32,536 nucleotides of DNA from a beta proteobacterium AAP51 (GTDB lineage Bacteria > Pseudomonadota > Gammaproteobacteria > Burkholderiales > Burkholderiaceae_C), in contig LJHT01000022.1 in the NCBI GenBank assembly GCA_001295905.1, forward strand, positions 1 to 32,536. Reading direction: 5' to 3'. The position numbers and the translations under genes were made by a program. This document shows positions 15,437 through 23,242 of this stretch, one piece after another. Every line of letters starts with the position of its first letter. Position 1 is the first letter of the stretch. The notes below the pieces were generated by a model that was not told the DNA's origin, did no database searches, and worked only from the letters and a program-made list of their open reading frames with translations.

Positions 15437-16339
15437 TCAGGTGGCCTGCGCCGGGCCGGCCACCTGCGCGGTGCTCTGGGCGGCCTGTGCCGCGAGGGCG
15501 CTGGTGACTTCCTTGCGATAGCGGTTCAGTTCCTGCACGCTGGCGAAGCTGCGCTCCATCAGCAGGCTCATGTTGTGCAGGATGCGTTCGACGACCTTGC
15601 CTTCCCAGGTGGCATCGAACTGGATCTGGCGGTCGAGCCAGGCTTCCAGCCACTGCGGGTCGGGCATGCGGCTCTGGATGGTGTCACGCGGGAACAGCTT
15701 CACGTTCACGTGCAGGTTGGTCGGGTGCAGGGCCTGCGCCGTGCGCCTTGCGCTGGCCATCAGCACGCCGATCTTGGCGAAGGCCGCGCGCGCTTCGTCA
15801 CCGAACTTGTGCAGCGCGCGCTTCATGTAGCGCAGGTAGGCGCCGCCGTGACGGGCTTCGTCGCGTGCCAGCGTTTCGTAGATGGCCTTGATGACGGGTT
15901 CGTCGTGCCATTCGGCGGCGCGGCGGTACCAGTGGTTCAGCCGGATCTCGCCGCAGAAATGCATCATCAGCGTTTCCAGCGCCGGCGCGGGGTCGAACTC
16001 GAAGCGCACGGCGTGCAGCTCTTCTTCCGTGGGCACGAGGTCGGGGCGGAAGCGGCGCAGGTACTCCATCAGCACCAGGCTGTGCTTCTGCTCCTCGAAG
16101 AACCACACGCTCATGAAGGCGCTGAAGTCGCTGTCCTCGCGGTTGTCGCGCAGGAACATCTCGGTGGCCGGCAGTGCCGCCCATTCCGTGATGGCGTTCA
16201 TCTTGATGGTCTGGGCCTGCTCTTCGGTCAGGCGGCTGGCGTCGAAGCGGTCCCAGGGGATGTCGCTCTCCATGTTCCAGCGCACGGCCTCCAACTGCCG
16301 GAAAAGCTCGGGGTAAAGCATGGTCTTGGCGGGTTCCAT
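15437..16339 (-). CDS. Diiron ferritin-like protein (acyl-ACP desaturase-like fold)
   Basis: 300 residues, mostly helical. All ligands of a four-helix diiron site are visible: Glu52 (ITEWAALPATEMF), Glu83/His86 (FFEEQKHS), Glu131 (FCGEIRLNHWY) and Glu161/His164 (LARDEARH). This matches ferritin-like diiron oxidases and the soluble acyl-ACP desaturase group, not heme-binding bacterioferritin. It should be cytosolic and use O2. It lies 61 bp downstream of the LitR-like gene on the same strand, so cotranscription is likely. That places a putative lipid-active oxidase with the lipid-modifying operon across the regulatory region. The substrate is not known. ATG at 16339; the ribosome-binding site is weak. 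Confidence 0.75.
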   Translation of the reverse strand: MEPAKTMLYPELFRQLEAVRWNMESDIPWDRFDASRLTEEQAQTIKMNAITEWAALPATEMFLRDNREDSDFSAFMSVWFFEEQKHSLVLMEYLRRFRPDLVPTEEELHAVRFEFDPAPALETLMMHFCGEIRLNHWYRRAAEWHDEPVIKAIYETLARDEARHGGAYLRYMKRALHKFGDEARAAFAKIGVLMASARRTAQALHPTNLHVNVKLFPRDTIQSRMPDPQWLEAWLDRQIQFDATWEGKVVERILHNMSLLMERSFASVQELNRYRKEVTSALAAQAAQSTAQVAGPAQAT

Positions 16340-16400
16340 CGTTTGATTCTAGAGAGGCCCTGTCGCCACCGCCAGCCGGTGACGTCCCGGGCAAAGGGGC

Positions 16401-17339
16401 TCAAGGGGTATCGGCACGCCAGCGTTGCAGTTCAGCGGCCAGGGTGTCGAAACTGGCCACCGGCCGCACGCCGGGCACGTTGCGCCGGTGCAGCACCGGC
16501 GCCGCGCCCCCAGCCCAGACGGCCGTGCCGGCCGGCAGCTTGGCAGCCAGTTCGGCCAGGCCGTCGACCACCTGGTTGGGGTTCATGCAGCCGGTGAAGC
16601 TGAGCGCGACGATGTCGATGCCGTAGGCCTGCACCGCGCGCACGATGTCCCAGACCGGCGTCTGCACGCCCAATGAGACGCAATGGCAGCCTTCCAGCGT
16701 GAGCATGGCCTCGGCCATCAGCAGGCCCAGACCGTGCGGCTCGTTCGGGAAGGTGGTGAGCAGCACGCGCGGGCGCTGGCCCGCAGCGCCCTGCGGAATG
16801 CCGGCGATGGCCTGGCGCAGCACGGTCTGCACGGTCTCGGTGTAGACGTGCTCCTCGAAGATTTCCATCTGGCCGCGCACCCAGGCATCGCCCACGGCCG
16901 CGTTCAGCGGGCCCACGACCTCGGTGACGAAACGCGCCACGCCGCTGCGCGCCGCCAGCCGCGCCAGTTCGCCGCGCAGGGCGGTGCTGTCGTGGCTGCG
17001 GATGAGCGCCAGCAAGGCCCGCAGGTCGGCCGAAGCCACCAGCGCCTCCGCGGCGCGCTGCGGCTGGTCGACGGTCTGCTCGGCCAGGTGCTGCAAGGCC
17101 TGCACGTCCAGCGGCACGATGCGCCCGGGCCGGTGGCCGGCGTCGAGCAGGCGCTTGATGAGCCGCAGCTTTTCCACCTGCGCCAACGTGTAGGCGCGTT
17201 CGCCGACGTGGTCGCGGTCGGGCGAGGGAAAGCCGTAGCGGCGCTCCCAGACGCGCAGCGTGTCCTTCGACAGCCCGGTGTCGCGTTCGACAGCGGCGAT
17301 CGACAGCGAGATCGGCGGCGTGCGGGGGCTATCGTTCAT
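16401..17339 (-). CDS. litR: MerR-family B12-dependent photoreceptor repressor (LitR/CarH-like)
   Basis: 312 residues. The N-terminal MerR helix-turn-helix (ISLSIAAVERDTGLSKDTL, then RVWERRYGFPSP, residues ~10-75) is followed by a helical light-sensing domain and a C-terminal cobalamin-binding Rossmann domain. Two diagnostic motifs are intact: Wx9EH (Trp153, Glu163, His164), which caps the adenosyl group of AdoCbl in CarH, and ExHxxG (Glu200, His202, Gly205), whose histidine is the lower B12 ligand. CarH/LitR proteins bind DNA in the dark as AdoCbl tetramers and release it in light. I chose the ATG at 17339; the upstream extension (to 17501) looks non-coding and no strong ribosome-binding site is seen. 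It diverges from the lipid operon at 17947. Confidence 0.88.
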   Translation of the reverse strand: MNDSPRTPPISLSIAAVERDTGLSKDTLRVWERRYGFPSPDRDHVGERAYTLAQVEKLRLIKRLLDAGHRPGRIVPLDVQALQHLAEQTVDQPQRAAEALVASADLRALLALIRSHDSTALRGELARLAARSGVARFVTEVVGPLNAAVGDAWVRGQMEIFEEHVYTETVQTVLRQAIAGIPQGAAGQRPRVLLTTFPNEPHGLGLLMAEAMLTLEGCHCVSLGVQTPVWDIVRAVQAYGIDIVALSFTGCMNPNQVVDGLAELAAKLPAGTAVWAGGAAPVLHRRNVPGVRPVASFDTLAAELQRWRADTP

Positions 17340-17393
17340 GCGCGGTGGCGGTGATGGACAGCATTTGGACACGAGTCCCTGCGGCCCCAGAAC

Positions 17394-17419
17394 TTCGAGG
17401 GGCAAGTTCGAGGGACAAG
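17394..17419. repeat. 13-bp tandem direct repeat upstream of litR
   Basis: TTCGAGGGGCAAG (17394-17406) is followed at once by TTCGAGGGACAAG (17407-17419), with one mismatch. It lies 55-80 bp upstream of the litR start codon. CarA/CarH-type regulators bind repeated half-sites, so this is a candidate operator for autoregulation; that is inference. Confidence 0.5.
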
Positions 17420-17531
17420 CAGCCCAGCAGAAACCGACGCTCGCAGGCCAGGCAGCGTCTCCGCGCCGGCTGCCCGCGGCTCTTGGACAATCAACAGACA
17501 AGTCAGGGCGGGTGCGAGGCTCATAACCATC

Positions 17532-17561
17532 TGGTCAAAACGTGACTGATTAGTCTACACT
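17532..17561 (+). promoter_or_regulatory. Candidate sigma-70 promoter with internal dyad
   Basis: TGGTCA (17532-17537) and TACACT (17556-17561) are 18 bp apart. The dyad GACT-GATT-AGTC (17544-17555) occupies the spacer up to the -10, where a bound regulator would block RNA polymerase. This is a locally less GC-rich stretch in the litR/operon divergent region. The match to the -35 consensus is moderate. Confidence 0.35.
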
Positions 17562-17677
17562 CTTGGGCATGCGGTGTGTGTCTGCTGTCATTCCAGTGCC
17601 GGGCTCGGGCCATGGCCCCGGCCAGCAGCGCTGTGCAATGCCGCCGCACCACTTTTTGATGCCGCTGCAAAAGCTGC

Positions 17678-17705
17678 GGAACTTTCGCGCGTCGGCGGCT
17701 TCTGA
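17678..17705 (+). promoter_or_regulatory. ECF (RpoE-type) promoter for the lipid operon
   Basis: GGAACTTT at 17678-17685 and TCTGA at 17701-17705, with 16 bases between GAACTT and TCTGA, reproduce the sigma-E promoter pattern known from E. coli (for example rpoH P3 and degP). An A-run lies just upstream of the -35. Transcription would start near 17712, leaving a leader of about 235 nt before the first gene at 17947. No ECF sigma gene is in the window, so the cognate factor would be encoded elsewhere. Confidence 0.6.
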
Positions 17706-17796
17706 AGCTGCAGGTCAGCGCTGATGAAGGGCTGAACCGAATGATGACTTTCCTGTTGTGCGGACCGTCGGGTTCCCTGACTGAAATCCCGGGGCA

Positions 17797-17885
17797 TCTC
17801 TCCTCCTCCCTCCTCCCTCCCTCGTTGGCCACGGGGCGCCGCACAACAGTCTTTACACGGCAGGGCACCGCAGCACGCGGTGCCC
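17797..17885 (+). promoter_or_regulatory. Leader element: pyrimidine tract followed by a perfect hairpin
   Basis: Positions 17797-17823 are 27 consecutive C/T bases on the plus strand. Forty bases later GGGCACCGC (17863-17871) pairs perfectly with GCGGTGCCC (17877-17885) around the loop AGCAC. It lies in the 5' leader of the flavoprotein gene, downstream of both candidate promoters. A C-rich, G-free RNA tract could load Rho or bind a protein, and the hairpin could pause RNA polymerase, but neither is shown. The remaining 607-bp region holds no gene that I can support. Confidence 0.45.
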
Positions 17886-17946
17886 GCCCCAGCCGCCGGA
17901 GCGCGGCCCTGAACCCCTCCCTGGGTCTGGCCCTGAGGGGCTCGCC

Positions 17947-19275
17947 ATGAAGCGCGTGGCCGTGGTGGGCTCGGGCATCAGCGGTCTGGCGGCGGCGCAC
18001 GAACTCGCGCGCGAGGCGCAGGTCACCCTGTTCGAGGCCGGCAGCCATTTCGGCGGCCACACCAACACCGTCGACGTGACCTTGCCAGGGCCCCAGGGCC
18101 CGGTGACCTGGGGTGTCGATACCGGCTTCCTGGTCTTCAACCACCGCACCTATCCGAACCTGGTACGCCTGTTCCAGACCCATGGCGTGGAGACGGCGGC
18201 CTCGGAGATGTCGTTCTCGGTGCAGGTGCGCCAGGCGGGTCTGGAGTGGAGCGGCAACAACCTCAACACGGTCTTCGCCCAGCGCAGCAACCTGCTGCGC
18301 CCGCGCTTCCTGGGCATGCTGCGCGACATCCTGCGCTTCAACCGACTCACCACCGACATCGCCACGCGCAACGCCGAGGCCGAGCTGGCGCAGCCCATCG
18401 GCGATTTCCTCGATGAACAGCGCTTCGGCCCGGCCTTCCGCGAGTGGTACTTCCTGCCGATGATCGGCTGCATCTGGAGTTGCCCCACCGACCAGATGCT
18501 GCGCTTTCCCATCGGCACGATGATCCGTTTCTGCCACAACCACGGCCTCATCCAGGTGGCCAACCGGCCGCAGTGGCACACCGTGCGCGGCGGCGCGAAG
18601 CACTACGTGGCCAAGTTGCTGGCAGGCATTGCCGATGCCCGGCTGAACACGCCCGTGCGCCAGGTGCGCCGCCTGCCTGCCCATGAAGGCGGCGGCGTGA
18701 TGGTGGCCACCGATGCCGGCAGCCAGCGCTACGACGAGGTCGTGCTGGCCTGCCACAGCGACCAGAGCCTGGCGCTGCTGGCCGATGCCTCGGCCGCCGA
18801 ACGCCAGGTGCTGGGCGCCATCCGCTACCACCCCAACCTGGCGCTGCTGCACACCGACGAGCGCGTGCTGCCGCGCCGCAAGCTGGCCTGGGCCGCCTGG
18901 AACTACGCGCGCGCGGCCGACACCGGGCGCGAGCAGGCGGCCGTGTGCCTGCACTACCTCATCAACCGCCTGCAGCCGCTGCCCTGGACGCAGCCGGTGG
19001 TGGTGTCGCTGAACCCCGACCCCGCGCACATGCCAGCCGATGCGCAGGTGCTGGGCCGCTATACCTACAGCCACCCGGTGTTCGACGGCGCGGCGGTGGC
19101 CGCGCAGCGCCAGCTGCCCGCCGTCCAGGGCGCCGGTGGCGTGTGGTTCTGCGGCGCCTGGACACGCTACGGCTTCCACGAAGACGGGCTGATGTCGGCC
19201 CTGGACGTGGTGGCCAAGGTGCGCCAGGCCTGGGCCGGCGCCCCCCAGCGCACGCCCGAGGCCCAGGCCGCATGA
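17947..19275 (+). CDS. FAD-dependent amine-oxidase-like flavoprotein
   Basis: 442 residues. The N-terminal FAD site is VAVVGSGISGLAAAHEL, followed by the acidic LFEAGSHFGGHTNTV. GVDTGFLVFNHRTYPNL and the C-terminal GVWFCGAWTRYGFHEDGLMSAL (split here in description: FCGAW, then GFHEDG) match the NAD/FAD-binding amine-oxidase/phytoene-desaturase-like group that travels with DUF1365 and CFA-type enzymes. Related proteins occur in the sigma-E/ChrR singlet-oxygen regulon of Rhodobacter sphaeroides and in furan-fatty-acid pathways. The chemistry is probably oxidation or desaturation of a modified acyl chain. A GAGGGG lies about seven bases before the ATG. It is the first gene of an eight-gene operon, and its stop overlaps the next start. 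Confidence 0.88.
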   Translation: MKRVAVVGSGISGLAAAHELAREAQVTLFEAGSHFGGHTNTVDVTLPGPQGPVTWGVDTGFLVFNHRTYPNLVRLFQTHGVETAASEMSFSVQVRQAGLEWSGNNLNTVFAQRSNLLRPRFLGMLRDILRFNRLTTDIATRNAEAELAQPIGDFLDEQRFGPAFREWYFLPMIGCIWSCPTDQMLRFPIGTMIRFCHNHGLIQVANRPQWHTVRGGAKHYVAKLLAGIADARLNTPVRQVRRLPAHEGGGVMVATDAGSQRYDEVVLACHSDQSLALLADASAAERQVLGAIRYHPNLALLHTDERVLPRRKLAWAAWNYARAADTGREQAAVCLHYLINRLQPLPWTQPVVVSLNPDPAHMPADAQVLGRYTYSHPVFDGAAVAAQRQLPAVQGAGGVWFCGAWTRYGFHEDGLMSALDVVAKVRQAWAGAPQRTPEAQAA

Positions 19276-20078
19276 AGACCGCCGGCCTGCAGCCCGCGGG
19301 CGCGACAGCGGCCGCCGTCGCGCCCGGTGCCCTCATAGGCAACGGCGTGGTGCGCCACCGCCGGCTGCGCCCGCAGGCCAATGCCTTCGAATACCCCACC
19401 TACTTCGTGATGCTGCCGATGCGCGCGCTGCGTGCGCAGCCCAACCCGGCGCTGGCGCGCAACGGCCGCGGGCTGCTGAGCTTCCACGACCGCGACCACG
19501 GCGACGGCCGCGCCGACGCGCTGGCCTGGCTGGACGAACTGCTGGCCAGCGAAGGCGTGCACGACGCCCGGGGCGAGGTCTGGCTGCACACCTACCCGCG
19601 CGTGCTGGGCTTCGTGTTCAAGCCGGTCAGCTTCTGGCACTGCCAGCGCGAAGACGGCAGCCTGGCCGCCATCGTGGCCGAAGTGAACAACACCTTCGGC
19701 GAACGCCATTGCTACCTGCTCACGGGCCCGCAGCTGGCCTACGGGCGCGAGCTGCGCGCGCAGAAGGTCTTCCACGTCTCGCCCTTCTGCCACGTGACGG
19801 GCGGCTACCGCTTCCGCTTCATGCGCACCGAAGACCGCGTGGTGGCCCGCGTCGACCACGACGACGAAGCCGGCGCGCTGCTGCTCACCAGCGTCTCGGG
19901 CCATCTGGCGCCTCTCACGCCGCAAACCGCGCGCGCGGCCTTCTTCGGCATGCCGATGATGACGCTCGGCGTCATCGCACGTATCCATTGGCAGGCCCTG
20001 CGCTTGTGGCTCAAGCGTGTGCCCTTTGTCAGCAAGCCGGCACCGCCGCAGGCTTTTGTGTCACGCTCTTTGCCATGA
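19272..20078 (+). CDS. DUF1365 family protein
   Basis: 268 residues. Characteristic stretches are GVVRHRRLRPQANAFEYP near the N-terminus, VWLHTYPRVLGFVFKPVSFW in the middle (described by its core YPRVLGF and FKPVSFW), AEVNNTFGERHCY, and FHVSPFCHVTGGYRFRF. This is the DUF1365 pattern, a family of unknown biochemical activity that nearly always neighbours the flavoprotein upstream and the CFA-type enzyme downstream. The ATG overlaps the flavoprotein stop by four bases, so the two are translationally coupled and are likely partners. Conserved His, Asn and Arg residues suggest an enzyme rather than a structural protein; that is inference. Confidence 0.9.
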   Translation: MKTAGLQPAGATAAAVAPGALIGNGVVRHRRLRPQANAFEYPTYFVMLPMRALRAQPNPALARNGRGLLSFHDRDHGDGRADALAWLDELLASEGVHDARGEVWLHTYPRVLGFVFKPVSFWHCQREDGSLAAIVAEVNNTFGERHCYLLTGPQLAYGRELRAQKVFHVSPFCHVTGGYRFRFMRTEDRVVARVDHDDEAGALLLTSVSGHLAPLTPQTARAAFFGMPMMTLGVIARIHWQALRLWLKRVPFVSKPAPPQAFVSRSLP

Positions 20079-20151
20079 GGGCGCAGCGCGGCATCCAGCT
20101 TGCTAAGTGCTGCGTAAGCCTCTCTCACCGCTTCCTGGAACTCTGCCGGTC

Positions 20152-21390
20152 ATGAGCTCTTCCTCGTTCACCACCACCTCCCCCAGTGCCAGCCTGCCCG
20201 CAGGCGCGCCCACCGCCGCACGTGCCGTCTTCAAGCTGATGAAGCAGCTGCGCGCAGGCACGCTCGACGTGCAGCTGCCCGACGGCTCGCAGGCCCGCTT
20301 CGGCAACCCGGCGCAGCCCGAGCCGCGCGCCGCCTTGCGGCTGCACAGCTGGCACGTGTGCGGCGCGGCGCTGAAAAGCGGCGACATCGGTTTCGCGGAA
20401 AGCTACATCGCCGGCCACTGGACCACGCCCGATTTGGCTGCGCTGCTGAAGCTGTTCATCGCCAACCGCGACGCGGTGGAATCGGTGGTCTACGGCACCT
20501 GGTGGGGGCGCCTGGCCTACCGCATCAAGCACCTGATGAACCGCAACTCGCGCCGCGGTTCGGCCAAGAACATCCACGCGCACTACGACATCGGCAACCC
20601 GTTCTACCGCCTGTGGCTGGACGAGACCATGAACTACAGCAGCGCGCTGTTCGAAGGCGACTTCACCAAGCCCACCGCGGAAGCCCAGCTGGCCAAGGTG
20701 CGCCGCGCGCTGCGTGAATGCGAGGTGCAGCCCGGCCAGCGCGTGCTGGAAATCGGCTGCGGCTGGGGTGCGCTGGCCGAGTGCGCGGCGCTGGAGTTCG
20801 ACGCCCGCGTGACGGGCGTGACGCTGTCCACCGAGCAGTTGGCCTTCGCGCAGGAGCGCATGGCCCGCCACGGCGTGGCCGACAAGACCGAGCTGCGCCT
20901 GCAAGACTACCGAGACATCACCGACGGGCCTTTCGATGCCATCTGCAGCATCGAGATGTTCGAGGCCGTGGGCCGCGAGTACTGGGGCAGCTACTTCCGC
21001 ACGCTGCGCCAGCAGCTCAAGCCCGGCGGCCGCGCCTGCATCCAGACCATCACCATCCGCGACGACCTCTTCGAGCGCTACGTCAGCGGCACCGACTTCA
21101 TCCAGCAATACATCTTCCCGGGCGGCCTGCTGCCCAGCCCGCAGGCCTTCCGCGCCGAAGCCGCCAAGGCCGGGCTGGAGGTGGTGAACGAATGCGCCTT
21201 CGGTGCCGACTACGCCGAAACCCTGCGCCGCTGGCGCGCGCAGTTCCTGCACCACGACCCGCAGGTGCGCCAGCTCGGCTTCGACCAGCGCTTCATGCAC
21301 ATCTGGGAGTTCTACCTGGCCTACTGCGAAGCCGCCTTCGACACCGGCAACACCAACGTCGTGCAGTTCACGCTGCGCCGCACGCCATGA
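20152..21390 (+). CDS. CFA-synthase-family SAM-dependent lipid methyltransferase
   Basis: 412 residues. The class I methyltransferase motif is VLEIGCGWGALAE, preceded by the CFA-family hallmark AHYDIGNPFYRLWLDE and followed by GVTLSTEQLAFAQERM. FIQQYIFPGGLLPS and the closing IWEFYLAYCEAAF are typical of CFA-like enzymes. The family methylates the double bonds of phospholipid acyl chains in place. Its partners here (flavoprotein, DUF1365) favour a branched, furan or other modified fatty acid over the plain housekeeping cyclopropane product, but the product is not provable from sequence. I use the ATG at 20152; a GTG at 20107 would add 15 residues. The 73-bp gap before it is the largest in the operon. 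Confidence 0.9.
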   Translation: MSSSSFTTTSPSASLPAGAPTAARAVFKLMKQLRAGTLDVQLPDGSQARFGNPAQPEPRAALRLHSWHVCGAALKSGDIGFAESYIAGHWTTPDLAALLKLFIANRDAVESVVYGTWWGRLAYRIKHLMNRNSRRGSAKNIHAHYDIGNPFYRLWLDETMNYSSALFEGDFTKPTAEAQLAKVRRALRECEVQPGQRVLEIGCGWGALAECAALEFDARVTGVTLSTEQLAFAQERMARHGVADKTELRLQDYRDITDGPFDAICSIEMFEAVGREYWGSYFRTLRQQLKPGGRACIQTITIRDDLFERYVSGTDFIQQYIFPGGLLPSPQAFRAEAAKAGLEVVNECAFGADYAETLRRWRAQFLHHDPQVRQLGFDQRFMHIWEFYLAYCEAAFDTGNTNVVQFTLRRTP

Positions 21391-21977
21391 AGGCCGTGGC
21401 ACGCCGCCGGCTGATGTTGGCGGGCTTGCTGGCGCCGCTGCTGCTGCCGGCCAGCCCGGCCGCGTGGGCGCAATCGCCCCCGCCGGTTAACGGCCCGGCC
21501 GAGGTGGTGGCCGAGATCCCCGGCACGCGGCTGCTGGGCCGCGGCACGCTGCGCTTCATGGGGCTGCGCGTCTACGACGGCCGGCTGTGGGTGGGCGCGG
21601 CGGCACCGGGCGCCGACTGGCAAGTCGTGCCGCTGGCGCTGGAGCTGCAGTACCTGCGCAACCTGAAAGGCGGGCTGATCGCCGAACGTTCGCTGAAAGA
21701 AATGCGCCGTCAGGGCGAGATCGACGAGGTCAGCGCCGAGCGCTGGCTCGGCAACATGAAGCAGCTCTTCCCCGACGTGGGCCCGGGCGACCGCATCACC
21801 GGCGTGAACCTGCCCGGCGTGGGCGCGCGCTTCTTCGTCAACGGGCAGTTGCGCGGCGAGGTGCGTGAACCCGAGTTCGCGCGCTACTTCTTCGGCATCT
21901 GGCTGTCGCCGCGCACCTCGGAACCCGCCATGCGCGAGCAGCTGCTCGGCCTGGGCGCCACGAGATCGAACCCGTGA
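21387..21977 (+). CDS. Exported chalcone-isomerase-like protein
   Basis: 196 residues. A signal peptide (RRRLMLAGLLAPLLLPASPAAWA, core LMLAGLLAPLLLP, cleavage near residue 28) precedes a compact domain with GRGTLRFMGLRVYDGRLWV and FARYFFGIWLSPRTSEP. The latter is a hallmark of bacterial chalcone-isomerase-like proteins. In bacteria this fold is often a non-catalytic lipid or fatty-acid binder rather than a flavonoid enzyme. In this operon a periplasmic acyl-chain-binding role is a reasonable guess. Its ATG overlaps the methyltransferase stop and its stop overlaps the next GTG, so it is tightly coupled on both sides. Confidence 0.85.
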   Translation: MKAVARRRLMLAGLLAPLLLPASPAAWAQSPPPVNGPAEVVAEIPGTRLLGRGTLRFMGLRVYDGRLWVGAAAPGADWQVVPLALELQYLRNLKGGLIAERSLKEMRRQGEIDEVSAERWLGNMKQLFPDVGPGDRITGVNLPGVGARFFVNGQLRGEVREPEFARYFFGIWLSPRTSEPAMREQLLGLGATRSNP

Positions 21978-23242
21978 CCACCCCCGCCTGGCGCGGTGGC
22001 TGGTCGCAAGGCCTGGCCTACGGCGGGCTGGGCCTGCCGCTGGCTTTCGTGGCACTGCCGCTGTATGTGGTGCTGCCCAACCACTACGCCGCGGAATTCG
22101 GCATCCCGCTGGCCACGCTGGGCGCGCTGCTGCTGGGCGCGCGGCTGCTGGACGCCGTGGCCGACCCCTGGATAGGCCGGCTGGTCGACGGCTGGTTCTC
22201 GCGTTCGCACCGGGCGGTGCTGCTGGCGGCGGTGCTGGCGGCGGTGGTGTGCGCCATCGGCTTTCGCGGCCTGTTCTTTCCTGCCGTGAGCCCGGCCACC
22301 CACGGCGCGCAGGCGCTGCTGTGGTGGTGCGGCGCGCTGCTGGCCGTCACCTACCTCAGCTACAGCGTGCTGGCGGTGCTGCACCAGGCCTGGGGCGCGC
22401 GGCTGGGGGGTGATGAAGGGCAGCGCGCGCGCATCGTCTCCTGGCGCGAAGGGCTGGCGCTGGTGGGCGTGCTGGTGGCCAGCGTGCTGCCCTCGGTGGC
22501 CGGGCTGTCGGTGGCCACCGTGGTGTTCGCCATCACGCTGGCTTTCGGCGTGCTGCTGCTGGCGCGCGCGCCGCGGCCGCAGGTCACTCGCATCTCGGCG
22601 CCGTCCCTGCTGGTGCCGCTGCGCACGCCGGCTTTCCGCCGCCTGCTGGCCATCTACCTGCTCAACGGCGTGGCCAGCGCAGTGCCGGCCACGCTGGTGC
22701 TCTTCTTCATCCGCGACCGCCTGCAGGCGCCCAGCTACGAGCCGCTGTTCCTGGCCAGCTACTTCGCGGCCGGCGCGCTGAGCATGCCGCTGTGGGTGCG
22801 CCTGGTGGCGCGGCTGGGGCTGGCGCGCGCCTGGGCGGCGGGCATGGTGCTGGCCATCGCCACCTTCGCCTGGGCCGCGCTGCTGGGCGCCGGCGACGTG
22901 GCCGCCTACACGGCCGTGTGCATTGCCAGCGGCATTGCACTGGGCGCCGACCTCACGCTGCCCGGCGCGCTGCTGGCCGGCGTCATCCAGCGCGCAGGCC
23001 ATGGCCAGCAGCTGGAAGGTGCCTATTTCGGCTGGTGGAACTTCGCCACCAAGCTGAATCTGGCCCTGGCGGCAGGCATCGCGCTGCCGCTGCTGGGCCT
23101 TTTCGGCTACACGCCCGGCGGGCGCGACCCGCAGGCGCTGCAGGCCCTCACCCTGGCCTATTGCTTGCTGCCCTGCCTGTTGAAGCTGGGCGCGGCCGGG
23201 CTGATCTGGACCCTCTGGCTGCGCAAGGAACCCCACCCATGA
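21974..23242 (+). CDS. MFS transporter of the GPH (MelB-like) type
   Basis: 422 residues with about twelve hydrophobic segments. DAVADPWIGRLVDGW near residue 60 reproduces the D-x3-D-P-x2-G-x3-D motif by which MelB-type transporters bind their coupling cation. A mid-protein loop with charged residues (DEGQRARIVSWREGLAL) is also typical of the GPH family. The classic substrates are sugars, but an operon dedicated to membrane lipids suggests a different cargo, perhaps a lipid or head-group; that is inference. It starts with a GTG overlapping the previous TGA. Its own stop overlaps the next ATG. Confidence 0.85.
   Translation: MTTPAWRGGWSQGLAYGGLGLPLAFVALPLYVVLPNHYAAEFGIPLATLGALLLGARLLDAVADPWIGRLVDGWFSRSHRAVLLAAVLAAVVCAIGFRGLFFPAVSPATHGAQALLWWCGALLAVTYLSYSVLAVLHQAWGARLGGDEGQRARIVSWREGLALVGVLVASVLPSVAGLSVATVVFAITLAFGVLLLARAPRPQVTRISAPSLLVPLRTPAFRRLLAIYLLNGVASAVPATLVLFFIRDRLQAPSYEPLFLASYFAAGALSMPLWVRLVARLGLARAWAAGMVLAIATFAWAALLGAGDVAAYTAVCIASGIALGADLTLPGALLAGVIQRAGHGQQLEGAYFGWWNFATKLNLALAAGIALPLLGLFGYTPGGRDPQALQALTLAYCLLPCLLKLGAAGLIWTLWLRKEPHP

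Noticed and set aside
17389..17416. A second GAACTT that might be an ECF -35 element
   Set aside because: No TCTGA or TCAAA lies at a suitable distance downstream; the bases belong to the tandem repeat.
17741..17950. 69-codon plus-strand frame in the operon leader
   Set aside because: It overlaps the flavoprotein start, lacks a ribosome-binding site and codes through the pyrimidine tract and hairpin; it might be a leader peptide but nothing supports that.
17521..19179. Long minus-strand frame opposite the flavoprotein and its leader
   Set aside because: No recognisable domain, His/Gln/Arg-rich; the plus-strand flavoprotein explains the open frame.
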